The position numbers and the translations under genes are program-made. A stretch of 64,000 nt of DNA from Oscillospiraceae bacterium (GTDB lineage: Bacteria; Bacillota; Clostridia; Oscillospirales; Oscillospiraceae), in contig JAAWHG010000005.1 in the NCBI GenBank assembly GCA_022795735.1, forward strand, positions 1 to 64,000, given 5' to 3'. A model generated the notes under the pieces. That model ran no database searches. It was not told the origin of the DNA and saw only the letters and a program-made list of their open reading frames with translations. Shown here one piece after another: positions 50,266 through 59,694 of the stretch (the stretch's first letter is position 1; each line of letters starts with the position of its first letter).

Positions 50266-51195
50266 TCAATCGCCGCCTGTTTCAGGCGTCGGTTCGGTTG
50301 TTTGCTCCTCCATCTGGGCAGCCAGTTCCTCGGGCAGTTCGGTGGTCAGATGCGCGTTGCCCTCGCGGAGACTGGTGTACTGTTGGATGCTGTCGCCGAT
50401 TTCATTGAGGATGTCAAACCCGGTAATAATCATTTCCACACGCCGGTTGTGGGCCTTGCCCTCCGGGGTCTCATTGGTGTCGATAGGCCGGTGCTGTCCA
50501 AAGCCCATGCTGACAATCCGGTCTCCCGTGAGCGCAGAATTCTCCTGTAGATACAGTGCCGCCACCGTGGCACGGTTGGAGGACAGAAAACGGTCAAAAT
50601 CCGGATAGTTTGGCCGTGCCATGCTGGCCTGGGCTGTATGGCCCAAAACCCGCACTTCATCAATGTGATCCACCGATTCGCTCAGCATACCCGATACCGC
50701 CGCCAACACCTGCTCCCCTTCCGGCTTGAGGACATAACTGTCCGGCCCAAAAAAGACAGCGTCGGCAAAGGAGATGAAGACATACCCGTCTCCCTGCGTG
50801 ATATCAATGCTGCCCTCCATACCGCTCTGGACGGCATAGTCTTCCAGCTTTTCGGCCAGCTCATTCAAAGCCGCCTGTTCTTCGGCAATAGCCTCCAGCA
50901 GGTCTGTTCCGTCGCCCAGCTCATCACCCAGCTCAGTGGCCGGGTCTCGTTGCAGCATGCCCATGGCGTCCTCGTCTGTCTCGTCAGCCAGCGGTCCCTC
51001 ATTGCCAGAGGTTGCGCGCTCGTCCTGAACTGCCGAGGGGTTGAAGCTCTGCACCAAGGCGCGCCACTTCTCCTCGCTGACGGTGGACATGGAGTACAGC
51101 AAAACAAAGAAACACAGCAGCAATGTGACCATGTCGCCGTAGGTATCCATCCAGTTGGCGCCGCCACCGCCGCCGCCCTTTTTCTTCATCTTCAC
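50266..51195 (-). CDS. motB: Flagellar motor stator protein MotB
   Basis: This 309-residue protein has one membrane segment (about 18-38) with the proton-binding Asp in TYGDMVTLLLCFFVLLYS, an acidic linker (about 60-120) and a C-terminal OmpA/MotB peptidoglycan-binding domain (about 150-285; DRFLSSNRATVAALY, HNRRVEMIITG). A short acidic Thr/Glu/Pro tail follows. The GTG at 51195 is preceded by GGGTGAT five bases upstream; the ATG two codons later is possible. It starts 13 bases after motA. Confidence 0.95.
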   Translation of the reverse strand: MKMKKKGGGGGGANWMDTYGDMVTLLLCFFVLLYSMSTVSEEKWRALVQSFNPSAVQDERATSGNEGPLADETDEDAMGMLQRDPATELGDELGDGTDLLEAIAEEQAALNELAEKLEDYAVQSGMEGSIDITQGDGYVFISFADAVFFGPDSYVLKPEGEQVLAAVSGMLSESVDHIDEVRVLGHTAQASMARPNYPDFDRFLSSNRATVAALYLQENSALTGDRIVSMGFGQHRPIDTNETPEGKAHNRRVEMIITGFDILNEIGDSIQQYTSLREGNAHLTTELPEELAAQMEEQTTEPTPETGGD

Positions 51196-51208
51196 TGCAA
51201 ATCACCCG

Positions 51209-52033
51209 CTATTCTTTGTCTCCGCCGCCGCCTTTGCCGCCGCTCTTCTCCGCCAGCAGCCGGGTCTTCTGGGAGACGAAGGTCAATAACCGCTCACGCA
51301 GGAACTTCGGGTTCTCACCGGCTTGAATGCCGGTAATTCCCTCGACAATAATCATCTTACAGAGGACCTCTTCCTCATCCTGGGTCCGAAGGTTGTTTGC
51401 GATAGGGCCAAAGATCATATGGGCCAAAATACAGCCATACAGCGTTGTAACCAAGGCCACGCTCATATCCTTACCCAAATTGCCGCCGCCTGATGTAACG
51501 TCCATGCCCTTCAACATGTTGATAAGGCCGACCAGCGTACCGATCATACCGAAAGCCGGCGCAACCGACGACGCCTTATCATACAAAGCTGCGTTAGCCT
51601 CGTGACGCGCGCTCATACACTCTATGTCGTTCTCCAAAATGCCGCGAACCCGGTCCGGGTCATTGGCGTCCACGATGAGCATAATGGCCTGCTTGAAAAA
51701 GGGGTCCTTTTGTTCGGCGGCAGGTCCCTCAAGGGCCAGCAGACCATCTTTTCTAGCCTTGGTAGCCAAATCGGTCAACTGGTCAATAAAATAAATAGGC
51801 TTAAACTTCTTTGTGTTCAGCATAATTGCGAAGTGCTTGGGAATCGCGGCCAGTGTCTTGCCCGGAAAGCAGGCAATGACGATACCAACCGTACAGCCGA
51901 TGGTAATCATGACACTGGGTCCGTCAATGAAGTTTCCTAACTGGTCCCAGTCATATGGTGGGAAGCCGTTCGCCATACCCAGAACCATAACGCCAATCGC
52001 AAGGACAAAACCGATGATATAAGTTAAGTTCAT
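51209..52033 (-). CDS. motA: Flagellar motor stator protein MotA
   Basis: This 274-residue protein has four membrane segments and the MotA features GPSVMITIGCTVGIVIACFP, RGILENDIECMSARH and APAFGMIGTLVGLINML. It forms the stator channel with MotB; the ion (H+ or Na+) cannot be told with confidence. The C terminus ends in a Gly/Lys-rich tail. Confidence 0.96.
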   Translation of the reverse strand: MNLTYIIGFVLAIGVMVLGMANGFPPYDWDQLGNFIDGPSVMITIGCTVGIVIACFPGKTLAAIPKHFAIMLNTKKFKPIYFIDQLTDLATKARKDGLLALEGPAAEQKDPFFKQAIMLIVDANDPDRVRGILENDIECMSARHEANAALYDKASSVAPAFGMIGTLVGLINMLKGMDVTSGGGNLGKDMSVALVTTLYGCILAHMIFGPIANNLRTQDEEEVLCKMIIVEGITGIQAGENPKFLRERLLTFVSQKTRLLAEKSGGKGGGGDKE

Positions 52034-52077
52034 TTTTTATCTCGCCCCATTGGAATCAGATTTTTTAGGCAACCCAT

Positions 52078-52296
52078 TCACCGGCGGTTGTCCTGTATCG
52101 TCAGCTGGCGGCGGATGTCCAGCGTTTTCGCGTTGTACTCAGTGATCTTGCCGATTATCTCCTCCGCCGTCTCCCGGACGATATAGTAGTCGTGATTCAT
52201 CATCACAATCTTCGCCTCCGGGATGAACTCAATATACTCGATTTGATTGTGATTGACAAGGAATTTATCCTTGTTCATCTTAGTCAGCACGATCAT
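52078..52296 (-). CDS. flbD: FlbD-family protein
   Basis: This 72-residue protein matches the FlbD family (PF06289), small proteins found next to flgE and motA in Gram-positive flagellar operons: MIVLTKMNKDKFLVNHNQIE at the N terminus and EEIIGKITEYN later. It is related to SwrD of Bacillus, which raises motor power. The start at 52296 follows GGGGGAGAGAG. Confidence 0.92.
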   Translation of the reverse strand: MIVLTKMNKDKFLVNHNQIEYIEFIPEAKIVMMNHDYYIVRETAEEIIGKITEYNAKTLDIRRQLTIQDNRR

Positions 52297-52322
52297 ACGC
52301 TCTCTCCCCCTGCACAACTCAT

Positions 52323-52354
52323 GTCTTCCGGGGGCGGGTTTGCCCCCGGAAGAC
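52323..52354 (-). other. Strong hairpin between flgE and flbD
   Basis: A perfect 13-bp GC-rich stem with a six-base loop lies 16 bases after the flgE stop. No U-run follows on the minus strand and no promoter is seen after it, so it probably marks a processing or stability site that lets flgE mRNA outlast the downstream part. Confidence 0.6.
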
Positions 52355-52370
52355 TGCTAAACCATTCGCT

Positions 52371-53552
52371 TTAACGCTTCATATTCACAAGCTCTTCGAG
52401 CATGGAATCAGTAACCGTAACAATACGGGTATTCGCCTGATAGCCGCGCTGAACGCAGATCATATTGGAAATCTCAGTCGCCAAGTCAGTACCGGGCATC
52501 TCAAGGCCGCCGTTAATCAGCGTAGTATCACCGGCCTGCGTAATCGAAATTTCCGAGGTATATTTCCTGGCTTCTACACCGGCCGTGGTCGCAGGGCTGG
52601 ACTCTTGATCTTGCGCCTTGGCATCATACTGCACCGCACCGCCCGGAGAACACAATGACACCGTACCTGCGCCCGGTAAAGCTTGATAGTAGTGCCCATC
52701 TACATGTGTTACACCATTAGGGTTATCGACCTTTGCAAGCGCAACATAACCGACAACAACTTGCTTGTCATCATCTGTTGTTCCAACAATTCGTCCATTC
52801 GGTTCAATACTTAAATTCTCCAGGCGCACATACTTTGCATTATCCAAATCCGCCTGCGTAAGGGTCGGAGCCGTCACCCCAGCAATACCCGCATCACGCG
52901 TTAACATAGCCTGCGCCTGCTCAAGTGTTGGCTCAGCAACCGTTCTTCCATTTTCCCCCAACTGTGGATACATGATGCTCGTCACCATTTTTCCATCGTT
53001 ACCTTTAAACTCAATCACCTTAGGTAAACGGACAGCCGTAAGTACTTTCAGAGGCACATGCTCTGCAGACCCTCCGCCATTTTCTGGCGGAGCCTGCAAA
53101 GTATCCACAAAACCATAGACAACTTTACCCGAACCATCGACCAGATAACCATTGACAAACTGGAAGTTGCCCAGTCTGCTGAGATTCATACCCTGGAGCT
53201 GATCCTGTGTCGTAATACCGCTCTCGTGCGACTTGTCGCCGACAATATAGAAGCCGTCGCCATCAATCATATTGTCCATCAGAAGGCCGGTAGGATGAAA
53301 AGCTTTTGTACTCATATCCAGATCAATCGAGCCCATTGAGACACCATAGCCGATCTGCGCCGGATTGCGGCCGCCGAGAATTTCCGTGCCGTCGGAGCCG
53401 CTGTGTACAGAAGTATACAGCGCCTCGCTAAAAACATACCGCTTGGATTTATAGGCGTCGGTGTTCACGTTTGCAACATTGTTGCCGATGACGTTGAGGG
53501 CGCTCATATGGGTTCTCAGACCCGCAACGCCAGCGTACATTGCACCAGTCAT
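52371..53552 (-). CDS. flgE: Flagellar hook protein FlgE
   Basis: This 393-residue axial protein has the N-terminal VIGNNVANVNTDAYKSKR motif and the C-terminal TDLATEISNMICVQRGYQANTR motif for the D0 core. The middle (about 150-330) is variable and surface-exposed. Length fits a short-type hook protein. It follows flgD and the TIGR02530 gene, as in other Clostridia. Confidence 0.93.
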   Translation of the reverse strand: MTGAMYAGVAGLRTHMSALNVIGNNVANVNTDAYKSKRYVFSEALYTSVHSGSDGTEILGGRNPAQIGYGVSMGSIDLDMSTKAFHPTGLLMDNMIDGDGFYIVGDKSHESGITTQDQLQGMNLSRLGNFQFVNGYLVDGSGKVVYGFVDTLQAPPENGGGSAEHVPLKVLTAVRLPKVIEFKGNDGKMVTSIMYPQLGENGRTVAEPTLEQAQAMLTRDAGIAGVTAPTLTQADLDNAKYVRLENLSIEPNGRIVGTTDDDKQVVVGYVALAKVDNPNGVTHVDGHYYQALPGAGTVSLCSPGGAVQYDAKAQDQESSPATTAGVEARKYTSEISITQAGDTTLINGGLEMPGTDLATEISNMICVQRGYQANTRIVTVTDSMLEELVNMKR

Positions 53553-53642
53553 AAATACTCTCCTTTTCTATCGGGAGCGCTGCCGGAGAGAGATCATTCG
53601 GACCCCTCTACATAGCATCCATAAAGGACCTGCTATCTGTCG

Positions 53643-54026
53643 TTACAGGAGCACAGCGCCGTCGATATTTGTAAAAATATTTTCCTTCATCTCATCCTGC
53701 GACATGGCGGTAATGACCCGTCCATAAGGAACATTCAGGATAAAAGCCTGTGTCGCGTCAAAGGCTAAAATATTGGTCGCGCCCTTTTCCTGCGCTCGTT
53801 CAATCGAACCCGCCAGCTTATCCATCAGATCGGGCGTCAATTCGATGCCGCGTTCCTCGGCGCGAACCATCGCGTGTTTAGAAAAGTTGACCGAAACCTG
53901 CCGCTCCTTGTCCCGCAGCTCCTCCAGCATTTTGCCGAAACCGCCGCCAGAACCCTTCTTAGCGGACGCCGCCGCTGTTCCCACAGCCGTAACAGCAGTC
54001 TGCCCACCGTAAATCTTTGTGTCCAT
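53643..54026 (-). CDS. Flagellar operon protein, TIGR02530 family
   Basis: This protein of about 127 residues matches the small family found between flgD and flgE in Gram-positive flagellar operons: FSKHAMVRAEERGIELT, then KLAGSIERAQEKGATNILAFD and YGRVITAMSQDE. Its function is unknown; a role in hook assembly is assumed from place. The ATG at 54026 and the adjacent GTG at 54029 are both possible starts behind AAAGGAGG. Confidence 0.88.
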   Translation of the reverse strand: MDTKIYGGQTAVTAVGTAAASAKKGSGGGFGKMLEELRDKERQVSVNFSKHAMVRAEERGIELTPDLMDKLAGSIERAQEKGATNILAFDATQAFILNVPYGRVITAMSQDEMKENIFTNIDGAVLL

Positions 54027-54068
54027 CACAGTCGCCCGGCCTCCTTTCCTCTGCGACCTTCCAACGTA

Positions 54069-54611
54069 CTAGACCTGATCCACCTTATCCTTCTCGGTGT
54101 CCTTATCGTCCTCGGTCTTATCTTCCTCTGTTTTGTCGTTCTCCGGCTTGATGTTTTCCTTGTCCGCCGGAAGCTTGCCAACCGCCATGATATCGGTCAG
54201 ATAGAAGCAGGAGTCGTCTTCCAGAAAAATAACTTGCTGCCCATTCAGCGTACCGGTACCCTTAACGATTCCTTCCTTTTCCACCAGCTTATTGTCAATA
54301 TACTGGCCGACCACCACATTCTTCCCCACCAGAGAGGCTGCATAGGTCATGGTAGTGGAATCGCCTATGAGGTTCGAAATATTGTTGATGGCCTCAATGA
54401 CCGAAACCTGCACCATCTGATTGAGCATATCGCTTGTATCCGTGGCGTTGTCAATACTTTGATTCTGAAGCTGTGTGACCATCAGCAACAGAAAATCGTC
54501 CATATTGAGCGTGTTGCTATTCTCGTCATTGGTCGCATGCTTCGCCTTCTTCCCCCGGCTGGCGCTAATATTCAGCACCTGTCCAAGGTCATTGATGAAA
54601 TCTTCCGCCAT
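54069..54611 (-). CDS. flgD: Hook-capping scaffold protein FlgD
   Basis: This 180-residue protein has the conserved FlgD N-terminal region (MDDFLLLMVTQLQNQ, about 37-51) and a shorter C-terminal domain with SLVGKNVVVG. It forms the cap on which hook subunits polymerise. It ends in a highly charged Lys/Glu/Asp tail of about 30 residues in place of the Ig-like C-terminal domain of enteric FlgD. Confidence 0.92.
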   Translation of the reverse strand: MAEDFINDLGQVLNISASRGKKAKHATNDENSNTLNMDDFLLLMVTQLQNQSIDNATDTSDMLNQMVQVSVIEAINNISNLIGDSTTMTYAASLVGKNVVVGQYIDNKLVEKEGIVKGTGTLNGQQVIFLEDDSCFYLTDIMAVGKLPADKENIKPENDKTEEDKTEDDKDTEKDKVDQV

Positions 54612-54638
54612 TTTGGTTTCTCCTTTCCTGTAGAGATT

Positions 54639-55811
54639 TTACACCGCCCGTGTCAGGTCTGTCAAGCCCAAACGAAGTTTTTGCATAAAATCGTCGTTTT
54701 CCTGTTTCTGGTCGTCCTGACGTTGACGCTGCTGTTCCCGCTGTCCGCGGCCCTGCTCAGCGTCCGGGTTGAGCATCTGCTGTTGGCTGTTCTGCGGTTC
54801 CTGCACCGTAATGTGCACCTCATCACGCACTGCGCTCGCCATGGTTTGCTGCAAGTCCGCCGTGTGCTGTTGAAGCAGAGCCGCCGCCCTCGGGTCCGCC
54901 GCGCGCAGGACAACGCTCAGAGCGCCGCCCTCCAACCGAGAAATGGTAACGTTCAACTCGCCCAGTCCTTCAGGCGTCAGATGAATCTGAAGCTGCTCCA
55001 AACCTTTCTTCGCCGCGTCCGCCAAGCTCCTGCTCAGTTGTTCCACCGCGTCAGGGGCCTCCAAATCCACAGGCTGTTCCGGAGCGGCCACCTTGACCGG
55101 CACTGCCTCGGTCTCGCCGAACACCGGCTCGCTCCACGCGCCCTTCACCTCGAAGTCCTCTTCGAGCTCCTCCTCGGGACGCTGTGCCGCCTGTGTCTCT
55201 GGTCTAGCCTCCAGCTTGACATCAGGCTCTTCCTGCGTCTGTGGCTTTTCAGATGAATCCCGCGCCTGAACAGGCTGGAATGTCTCCGCCACTTCCGTTT
55301 CCTGGGGCTGTTCCACAATCGCTTCCGGCTCCGTCATTTCCTGGGACATCGGAACCGCCGCTTTCACCGCCGCTTTTTCGTCCGTCAGAGTGAATGCCGC
55401 CTCAGTCTCCTGCGCGCCAATCTCCTGCGCTGCCTCGGGAAGAACCTCCAAAGACGGTGTCTGTTCGACTGCCGCTTCGGGAACGATTTCCACAGGCGTC
55501 AGCTGCTCCACAGTGGTCTGATCGGGCAGTACGGATACAATCTCCGGTCTGGGCTGCATCATCATCGCCGCAGCCAAAACATATTGCTCCTCACGAATTT
55601 CCTGCTCCGGTGCAGACGCGCCCTCCTCCGGCTTGTTCTCAGAACCGAGCGCATCCTTCTGCTCCGCCTGGCCGGTAGACTCGTTGTGTTTCTCTCGCAG
55701 CACCGACTCAAATTTATTCGGCTCGCTTTCGGGTGCCGTCTGTGTCTGCGTCTTCGGGGTGAACGCCGCCTCCATGCCGGTCACAAAGAACGGCATTTGG
55801 TTAATGTTCAC
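54639..55811 (-). CDS. fliK: Hook-length control protein FliK
   Basis: This 390-residue protein has a long low-complexity Glu/Gln/Pro/Ala-rich N-terminal part (1-270) and a C-terminal Flg_hook domain (about 275-350; LQIHLTPEGLGELNVTI, LQQTMASAVRDEV) followed by a Gln-rich tail. It measures hook length and triggers the FlhB switch. Length and place between fliJ and flgD are typical. Confidence 0.9.
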   Translation of the reverse strand: MNINQMPFFVTGMEAAFTPKTQTQTAPESEPNKFESVLREKHNESTGQAEQKDALGSENKPEEGASAPEQEIREEQYVLAAAMMMQPRPEIVSVLPDQTTVEQLTPVEIVPEAAVEQTPSLEVLPEAAQEIGAQETEAAFTLTDEKAAVKAAVPMSQEMTEPEAIVEQPQETEVAETFQPVQARDSSEKPQTQEEPDVKLEARPETQAAQRPEEELEEDFEVKGAWSEPVFGETEAVPVKVAAPEQPVDLEAPDAVEQLSRSLADAAKKGLEQLQIHLTPEGLGELNVTISRLEGGALSVVLRAADPRAAALLQQHTADLQQTMASAVRDEVHITVQEPQNSQQQMLNPDAEQGRGQREQQRQRQDDQKQENDDFMQKLRLGLTDLTRAV

Positions 55812-55885
55812 TGTCTCACCTCCATTTTATAATATGAATCCTGCGGCCTTCTCTTGCCGCATTCTATACAAACTGATCTTTTGGA

Positions 55886-56350
55886 TCAGACTTGTATCAA
55901 GCTTTCCCTCTGTGCCGCCGCCCGTCTGGCCGCGGTGAGATCGTCCAAGAATTTTTCTTCGGCCTTGGCTGCCGCCTGATCGTATTCTCCCCGGCGCAAA
56001 TCCTTGAGCTTTTCCAGGGAATGGGTGTCCCTACGGGTCTCAATGACCTCCAACCGCTTGGCTTCTTCCTTTTCGCGCAGCTTCTCCAGGCGTTTATCCT
56101 CCTGCTGTGCGCGCTGTTCCAGCACCTTCAGGCTGGTCTGATATCCTATGGCCTCTACCACTGTAATGCCCTCGCGGGAGCGCTGTATGTACTCGGCGTT
56201 GTGCTCGGCTAAATACGCGTAAGCCGCATCCCGCCGGTTTTCCTGCTGGCGCACTTCCGCCTGGATTGCGCCAAGCTCAACCATCTGTGCGTCTAAAACC
56301 TGAAGCTTATACCCCAAAACCGGTTCCAATTGAAATCGAAAACGCTTCAT
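55886..56350 (-). CDS. fliJ: Flagellar export chaperone FliJ
   Basis: This 154-residue protein is almost all alpha-helical coiled coil, with the N-terminal FRFQLEPVLGYKLQ segment of FliJ. It is the stalk inside the FliI hexamer. It starts 11 bases after fliI. Confidence 0.9.
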   Translation of the reverse strand: MKRFRFQLEPVLGYKLQVLDAQMVELGAIQAEVRQQENRRDAAYAYLAEHNAEYIQRSREGITVVEAIGYQTSLKVLEQRAQQEDKRLEKLREKEEAKRLEVIETRRDTHSLEKLKDLRRGEYDQAAAKAEEKFLDDLTAARRAAAQRESLIQV

Positions 56351-56361
56351 TTACTCGCCGC

Positions 56362-57663
56362 CTATTTCAAAATTCGCCGCATCTGTGCGATACACTGGTC
56401 ATAGGAGAAGGATTCGTTGATTCCCTGCATCAAATAACCATTAATTTCGTCGATTTTACTGAGTGCAAAATCCAGCTTTGGATTACTTCCCGCCTTATAG
56501 GCGCCGATGGAAACCAAATCCGCATTCTTCTCATAGACGCTCAAAATATCACGCAGCCGTGAGGCCAACACTTGATGGTCCTTGTCAACCAGCTCCACCA
56601 TCAAACGGGAAATACTTGCCCCAACGTCAATGGCTGGATAATGGTTGGCCGCCGCAAGACTTCTGGACAGCACAATATGTCCATCCAAAATGCCGCGCAC
56701 TGTATCAGCAATGGGTTCGTTGGTGTCGTCGCCCTCCACCAGCACCGTATAGATACCAGTAATGGAGCCGTGACGGAAATTACCGCTCCGCTCAAGCAGC
56801 TTGGGAAGCTCGGCATAAATAGAGGGGGTATATCCACGCGCCACCGGCGGTTCGCCGACAGCCAGCCCAATTTCCCGCTGTGCCATCGCAAAGCGAGTCA
56901 GGGAGTCCATCATCAAAAGAACGTCGCAGCCCTGGTCACGAAAAAACTCGGCAATACCAGTGGCAACCGACGGACACTTCATCCGCAGCATAGCCGGCTG
57001 GTCAGAAGTCGCGACCACCAAAATCGAGCGGCGCATTCCCTCCTCGCCCAAGTCCTTCTGAACAAATTCCAAAACCTCGCGGCCGCGTTCCCCGACCAGA
57101 GCGATCACATTGATATCGGCCTTGACGTTACGGGCAATCATACCCATCAAGGTACTCTTACCCACGCCGGAACCGGCGAAGATGCCCATACGTTGGCCCT
57201 TGCCAATTGTCAGCAGCCCATCAATGGCCTTAACGCCAAATTCCATCTTCTCCCGAATGGGCGGCCGGGCAAGCGGATTGATGTAATCGCCGCCAATCAG
57301 ATGCGGCGTCCCCTTTTCAAAGGCCCCCCTATCGTCGATGGGGTGTCCAAGCGCGTTAATAATGCGCCCCTTCATAAAGGAACCCACCCGCAGCTCCAAC
57401 TGCCGGCCCGTATTGCGGACAAAATTACCGGCGGAAATGCCTTTCATCTCCGCATAGGGCATCAGCAGAATGCGGTCGTTCTTAAACCCGACCACCTCAG
57501 CCGAGACCTGCCCCCCGGTTTCGCCGCTATAGATACGGCAAATGTCGCCGACAGCCGCCCGGACGCCGGACGCCTCAATCGACATACCGACAATATTTTC
57601 AATTTTTCCCGTATGGCCGATCACCTCGGCCTGTTGTATCTGACGGATGGCATTACGAAACAT
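56362..57663 (-). CDS. fliI: Flagellar export ATPase FliI
   Basis: This 433-residue ATPase has Walker A GSGVGKST (164-171), Walker B VLLMMDSLTRFAMAQREIG and the type III-specific ARGYTPSIYAELPKLLERSG. It powers substrate unfolding and entry for the flagellar export gate. AAGG lies eight bases before the start; 71 bases separate it from fliH. Confidence 0.97.
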   Translation of the reverse strand: MFRNAIRQIQQAEVIGHTGKIENIVGMSIEASGVRAAVGDICRIYSGETGGQVSAEVVGFKNDRILLMPYAEMKGISAGNFVRNTGRQLELRVGSFMKGRIINALGHPIDDRGAFEKGTPHLIGGDYINPLARPPIREKMEFGVKAIDGLLTIGKGQRMGIFAGSGVGKSTLMGMIARNVKADINVIALVGERGREVLEFVQKDLGEEGMRRSILVVATSDQPAMLRMKCPSVATGIAEFFRDQGCDVLLMMDSLTRFAMAQREIGLAVGEPPVARGYTPSIYAELPKLLERSGNFRHGSITGIYTVLVEGDDTNEPIADTVRGILDGHIVLSRSLAAANHYPAIDVGASISRLMVELVDKDHQVLASRLRDILSVYEKNADLVSIGAYKAGSNPKLDFALSKIDEINGYLMQGINESFSYDQCIAQMRRILK

Positions 57664-57734
57664 ATAGATACCTTCGTAAAGCGTTCCGCGTCCACGACGC
57701 GGTAAACAGCCATAACAGAAAAATCATACAATCA

Positions 57735-58604
57735 TTACCTGTTTTTGTCAAGAGCCGCATTATCCAAGATTTCCTTCATATTGCGCAATTGCGTAGAGAC
57801 ACTCGCGTCAATAATGACGTCGGGCAGCTCAATGATACAGCTTCCCGAATCATCGCCCACCATAGGGATCACGCGGACACGGTTGGCGATGGGAGCAAGA
57901 GCCGCCGTAAGTTCAGGGATCGTGTACGCCATCGTTTTAACGTCACAATCGGCGATATAAATCTGCGCCCATTCACAGCGCTTGTGCTTATCGGTCGCCG
58001 ATTCAATCATACGGAGCAAAATATCGCTGCTGCCTCTGAGGCTGATGCGGATGACCTTTTCGGCCACCGCCAGCGCCAGGTCTTTCAGCTCCTCGCGGCA
58101 CTCGTTGTAAATCCGGTCGCGAATTGCAACCGCATCTTCCAAAAACGCCTTGATCTCTCCGACCTGCTTTTGCGCCATCGCGGCCCGTTCGGTTCTAGCC
58201 TGCGCATGCCCTTCGGCAAGCCCCTCCGTGAGGCCCCGGCGGTAGCCCTCCTCCCGGGCTTCCCGCCGCAGCTCATCTAACTCATCCTCCAGATCGTGAA
58301 GGGCTTTTTGACGGTATTCCTCCGTCTCTCGCGCCGCCTCACGTTCCGCGTCCCGCAGAATAGCCTGTGCCTGAATCTGCGCGTATTCCAGCGGGTCTGG
58401 CTGAGGCTCCGGTTCCGGTTCAGGTTCTGGCGGCGGCGCCTGCGGCTCTGCAATCGGCCCCATTTCCTCTGGCTCGGCCTGCTCCGGCTCCTCGTCAAAG
58501 CTGGGCAGCTCCGGAATGTCATCCTCCACCTTCAGCTCCGACACTTCCTGAAAGATATATGCCTCAGGATTGGGATTCATGAAGTGCTTGAATATCCTAG
58601 ACAA
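57735..58604 (-). CDS. fliH: Flagellar assembly protein FliH
   Basis: This protein of about 289 residues has an acidic Pro-rich N-terminal part (20-80), a long Glu/Arg-rich coiled coil (about 85-150) and the C-terminal FliH/HrpE domain (about 155-280; LALAVAEKVIRISLRGS). It tethers FliI to the C ring. I chose TTG at 58604 (SRIFKHF), with AAAGG nine bases upstream and overlapping the fliG end; ATG 58580 is the nearest alternative. Confidence 0.88.
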   Translation of the reverse strand: MSRIFKHFMNPNPEAYIFQEVSELKVEDDIPELPSFDEEPEQAEPEEMGPIAEPQAPPPEPEPEPEPQPDPLEYAQIQAQAILRDAEREAARETEEYRQKALHDLEDELDELRREAREEGYRRGLTEGLAEGHAQARTERAAMAQKQVGEIKAFLEDAVAIRDRIYNECREELKDLALAVAEKVIRISLRGSSDILLRMIESATDKHKRCEWAQIYIADCDVKTMAYTIPELTAALAPIANRVRVIPMVGDDSGSCIIELPDVIIDASVSTQLRNMKEILDNAALDKNR

Positions 58605-59694
58605 TGATGTCGTCCTTTCCACCCTTCAGGATGATAATCTCGTTGCGCTCTTCCAGACCGCGGATAATACCGACAATACGTTGCTGCGCCTCTTCGACAT
58701 CCTTCATCCTGACGTTGGAGGTGACCTCCAGGTCGTCGCGAATACTCTCAGCCATACGGCTGGACATGTTGGTAAACAGCTTTTTGGCAACCTCTTCGTT
58801 GGATGCCTTGAGCGCCAGAACAAGGTCGCGCGGGTCGCAGTCGCGGACAAAGCGCTGCACCGAGCGGTCATCCATGGTGATAATATCCTCAAAGACGAAC
58901 ATGCGCTTGCGAATCTCGTCGGCCAGCTCGCCGTTGTAACTGCTCAGACCGTCGAAGATGGTCTTTTCGCTGGAACGGTCCAAATTGTTCATGACGTCGG
59001 CCACGAAGTCGATGCCGCCCACCTTGACGTTGTTGCTGCTGAAGATGTTGGCGAAACGCTTGGACATTTCCGCCTCAATCAGCTTGACCGCCGTAGGAGA
59101 AGCGCTGTCCATTTGGGCGATGCTCTCCACCACTTTGATCTGCTTGCGGCCTTCCAGCTGTTCCACCACCGCCGCCGCCTTGTTGGGGTCCACATAGCTG
59201 AGAACCAGCGCAATGGTCTGGGGACGTTCGTGCTGGAGGGCTGAGAAGAGATCCTTCTCACCCGCCTTGTTCATAAAGCTGAACTCGCGGTTTTTGAGGG
59301 ATTTTGTAACCTTGGTCAACAGCTCGGTGGCCGCCTGCGCGCCGAATGCCTTTTCCAGAACGGTCTTGGCATATTCGAGTCCGCCTTCCGTCACGGCCTT
59401 ATTGGTCATGCACATCTGGTAGAACTCGTCCAGCACGCCCTCGGTGGTGCCCGCGTCGAGCATACCGAGCTTGGCAACCTCCAGCGTAACCTGCTCAATC
59501 TCCTCGGCGTCCATGTATTGGTACAGGAGGGACGCCTTTTCAACCCCCAACGATACGATGACAGCCGCAGCTTTTTGGGGTGGGCTCATGCCATCAAAGG
59601 CTGACGGAAAAGCGCCCGCGCCATTTGCCTTTTTGGGAGCAACCTCACCCGATTCAACCGTTTCCTGCTCATCGGCTTGGGTACGATCAGCCAC
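58597..59694 (-). CDS. fliG: Flagellar motor switch protein FliG
   Basis: This 365-residue protein has the three FliG domains: N-terminal (about 30-130; PPQKAAAVIVSLG), middle with the EHPQ-like segment QHERPQTIALVLSYVDP, and C-terminal torque domain (FVFEDIITMDDRSVQRFVRD). Its start overlaps fliF by eight bases. It joins the MS ring to the C ring and contacts MotA. Confidence 0.96.
   Translation of the reverse strand: MADRTQADEQETVESGEVAPKKANGAGAFPSAFDGMSPPQKAAAVIVSLGVEKASLLYQYMDAEEIEQVTLEVAKLGMLDAGTTEGVLDEFYQMCMTNKAVTEGGLEYAKTVLEKAFGAQAATELLTKVTKSLKNREFSFMNKAGEKDLFSALQHERPQTIALVLSYVDPNKAAAVVEQLEGRKQIKVVESIAQMDSASPTAVKLIEAEMSKRFANIFSSNNVKVGGIDFVADVMNNLDRSSEKTIFDGLSSYNGELADEIRKRMFVFEDIITMDDRSVQRFVRDCDPRDLVLALKASNEEVAKKLFTNMSSRMAESIRDDLEVTSNVRMKDVEEAQQRIVGIIRGLEERNEIIILKGGKDDIIV

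Noticed and set aside
52640..53060. Lower GC content in the middle of flgE, considered as a recombined segment.
   Set aside because: The whole flgE gene is lower in GC than its neighbours and the middle is only slightly lower, so the difference does not support a mosaic.
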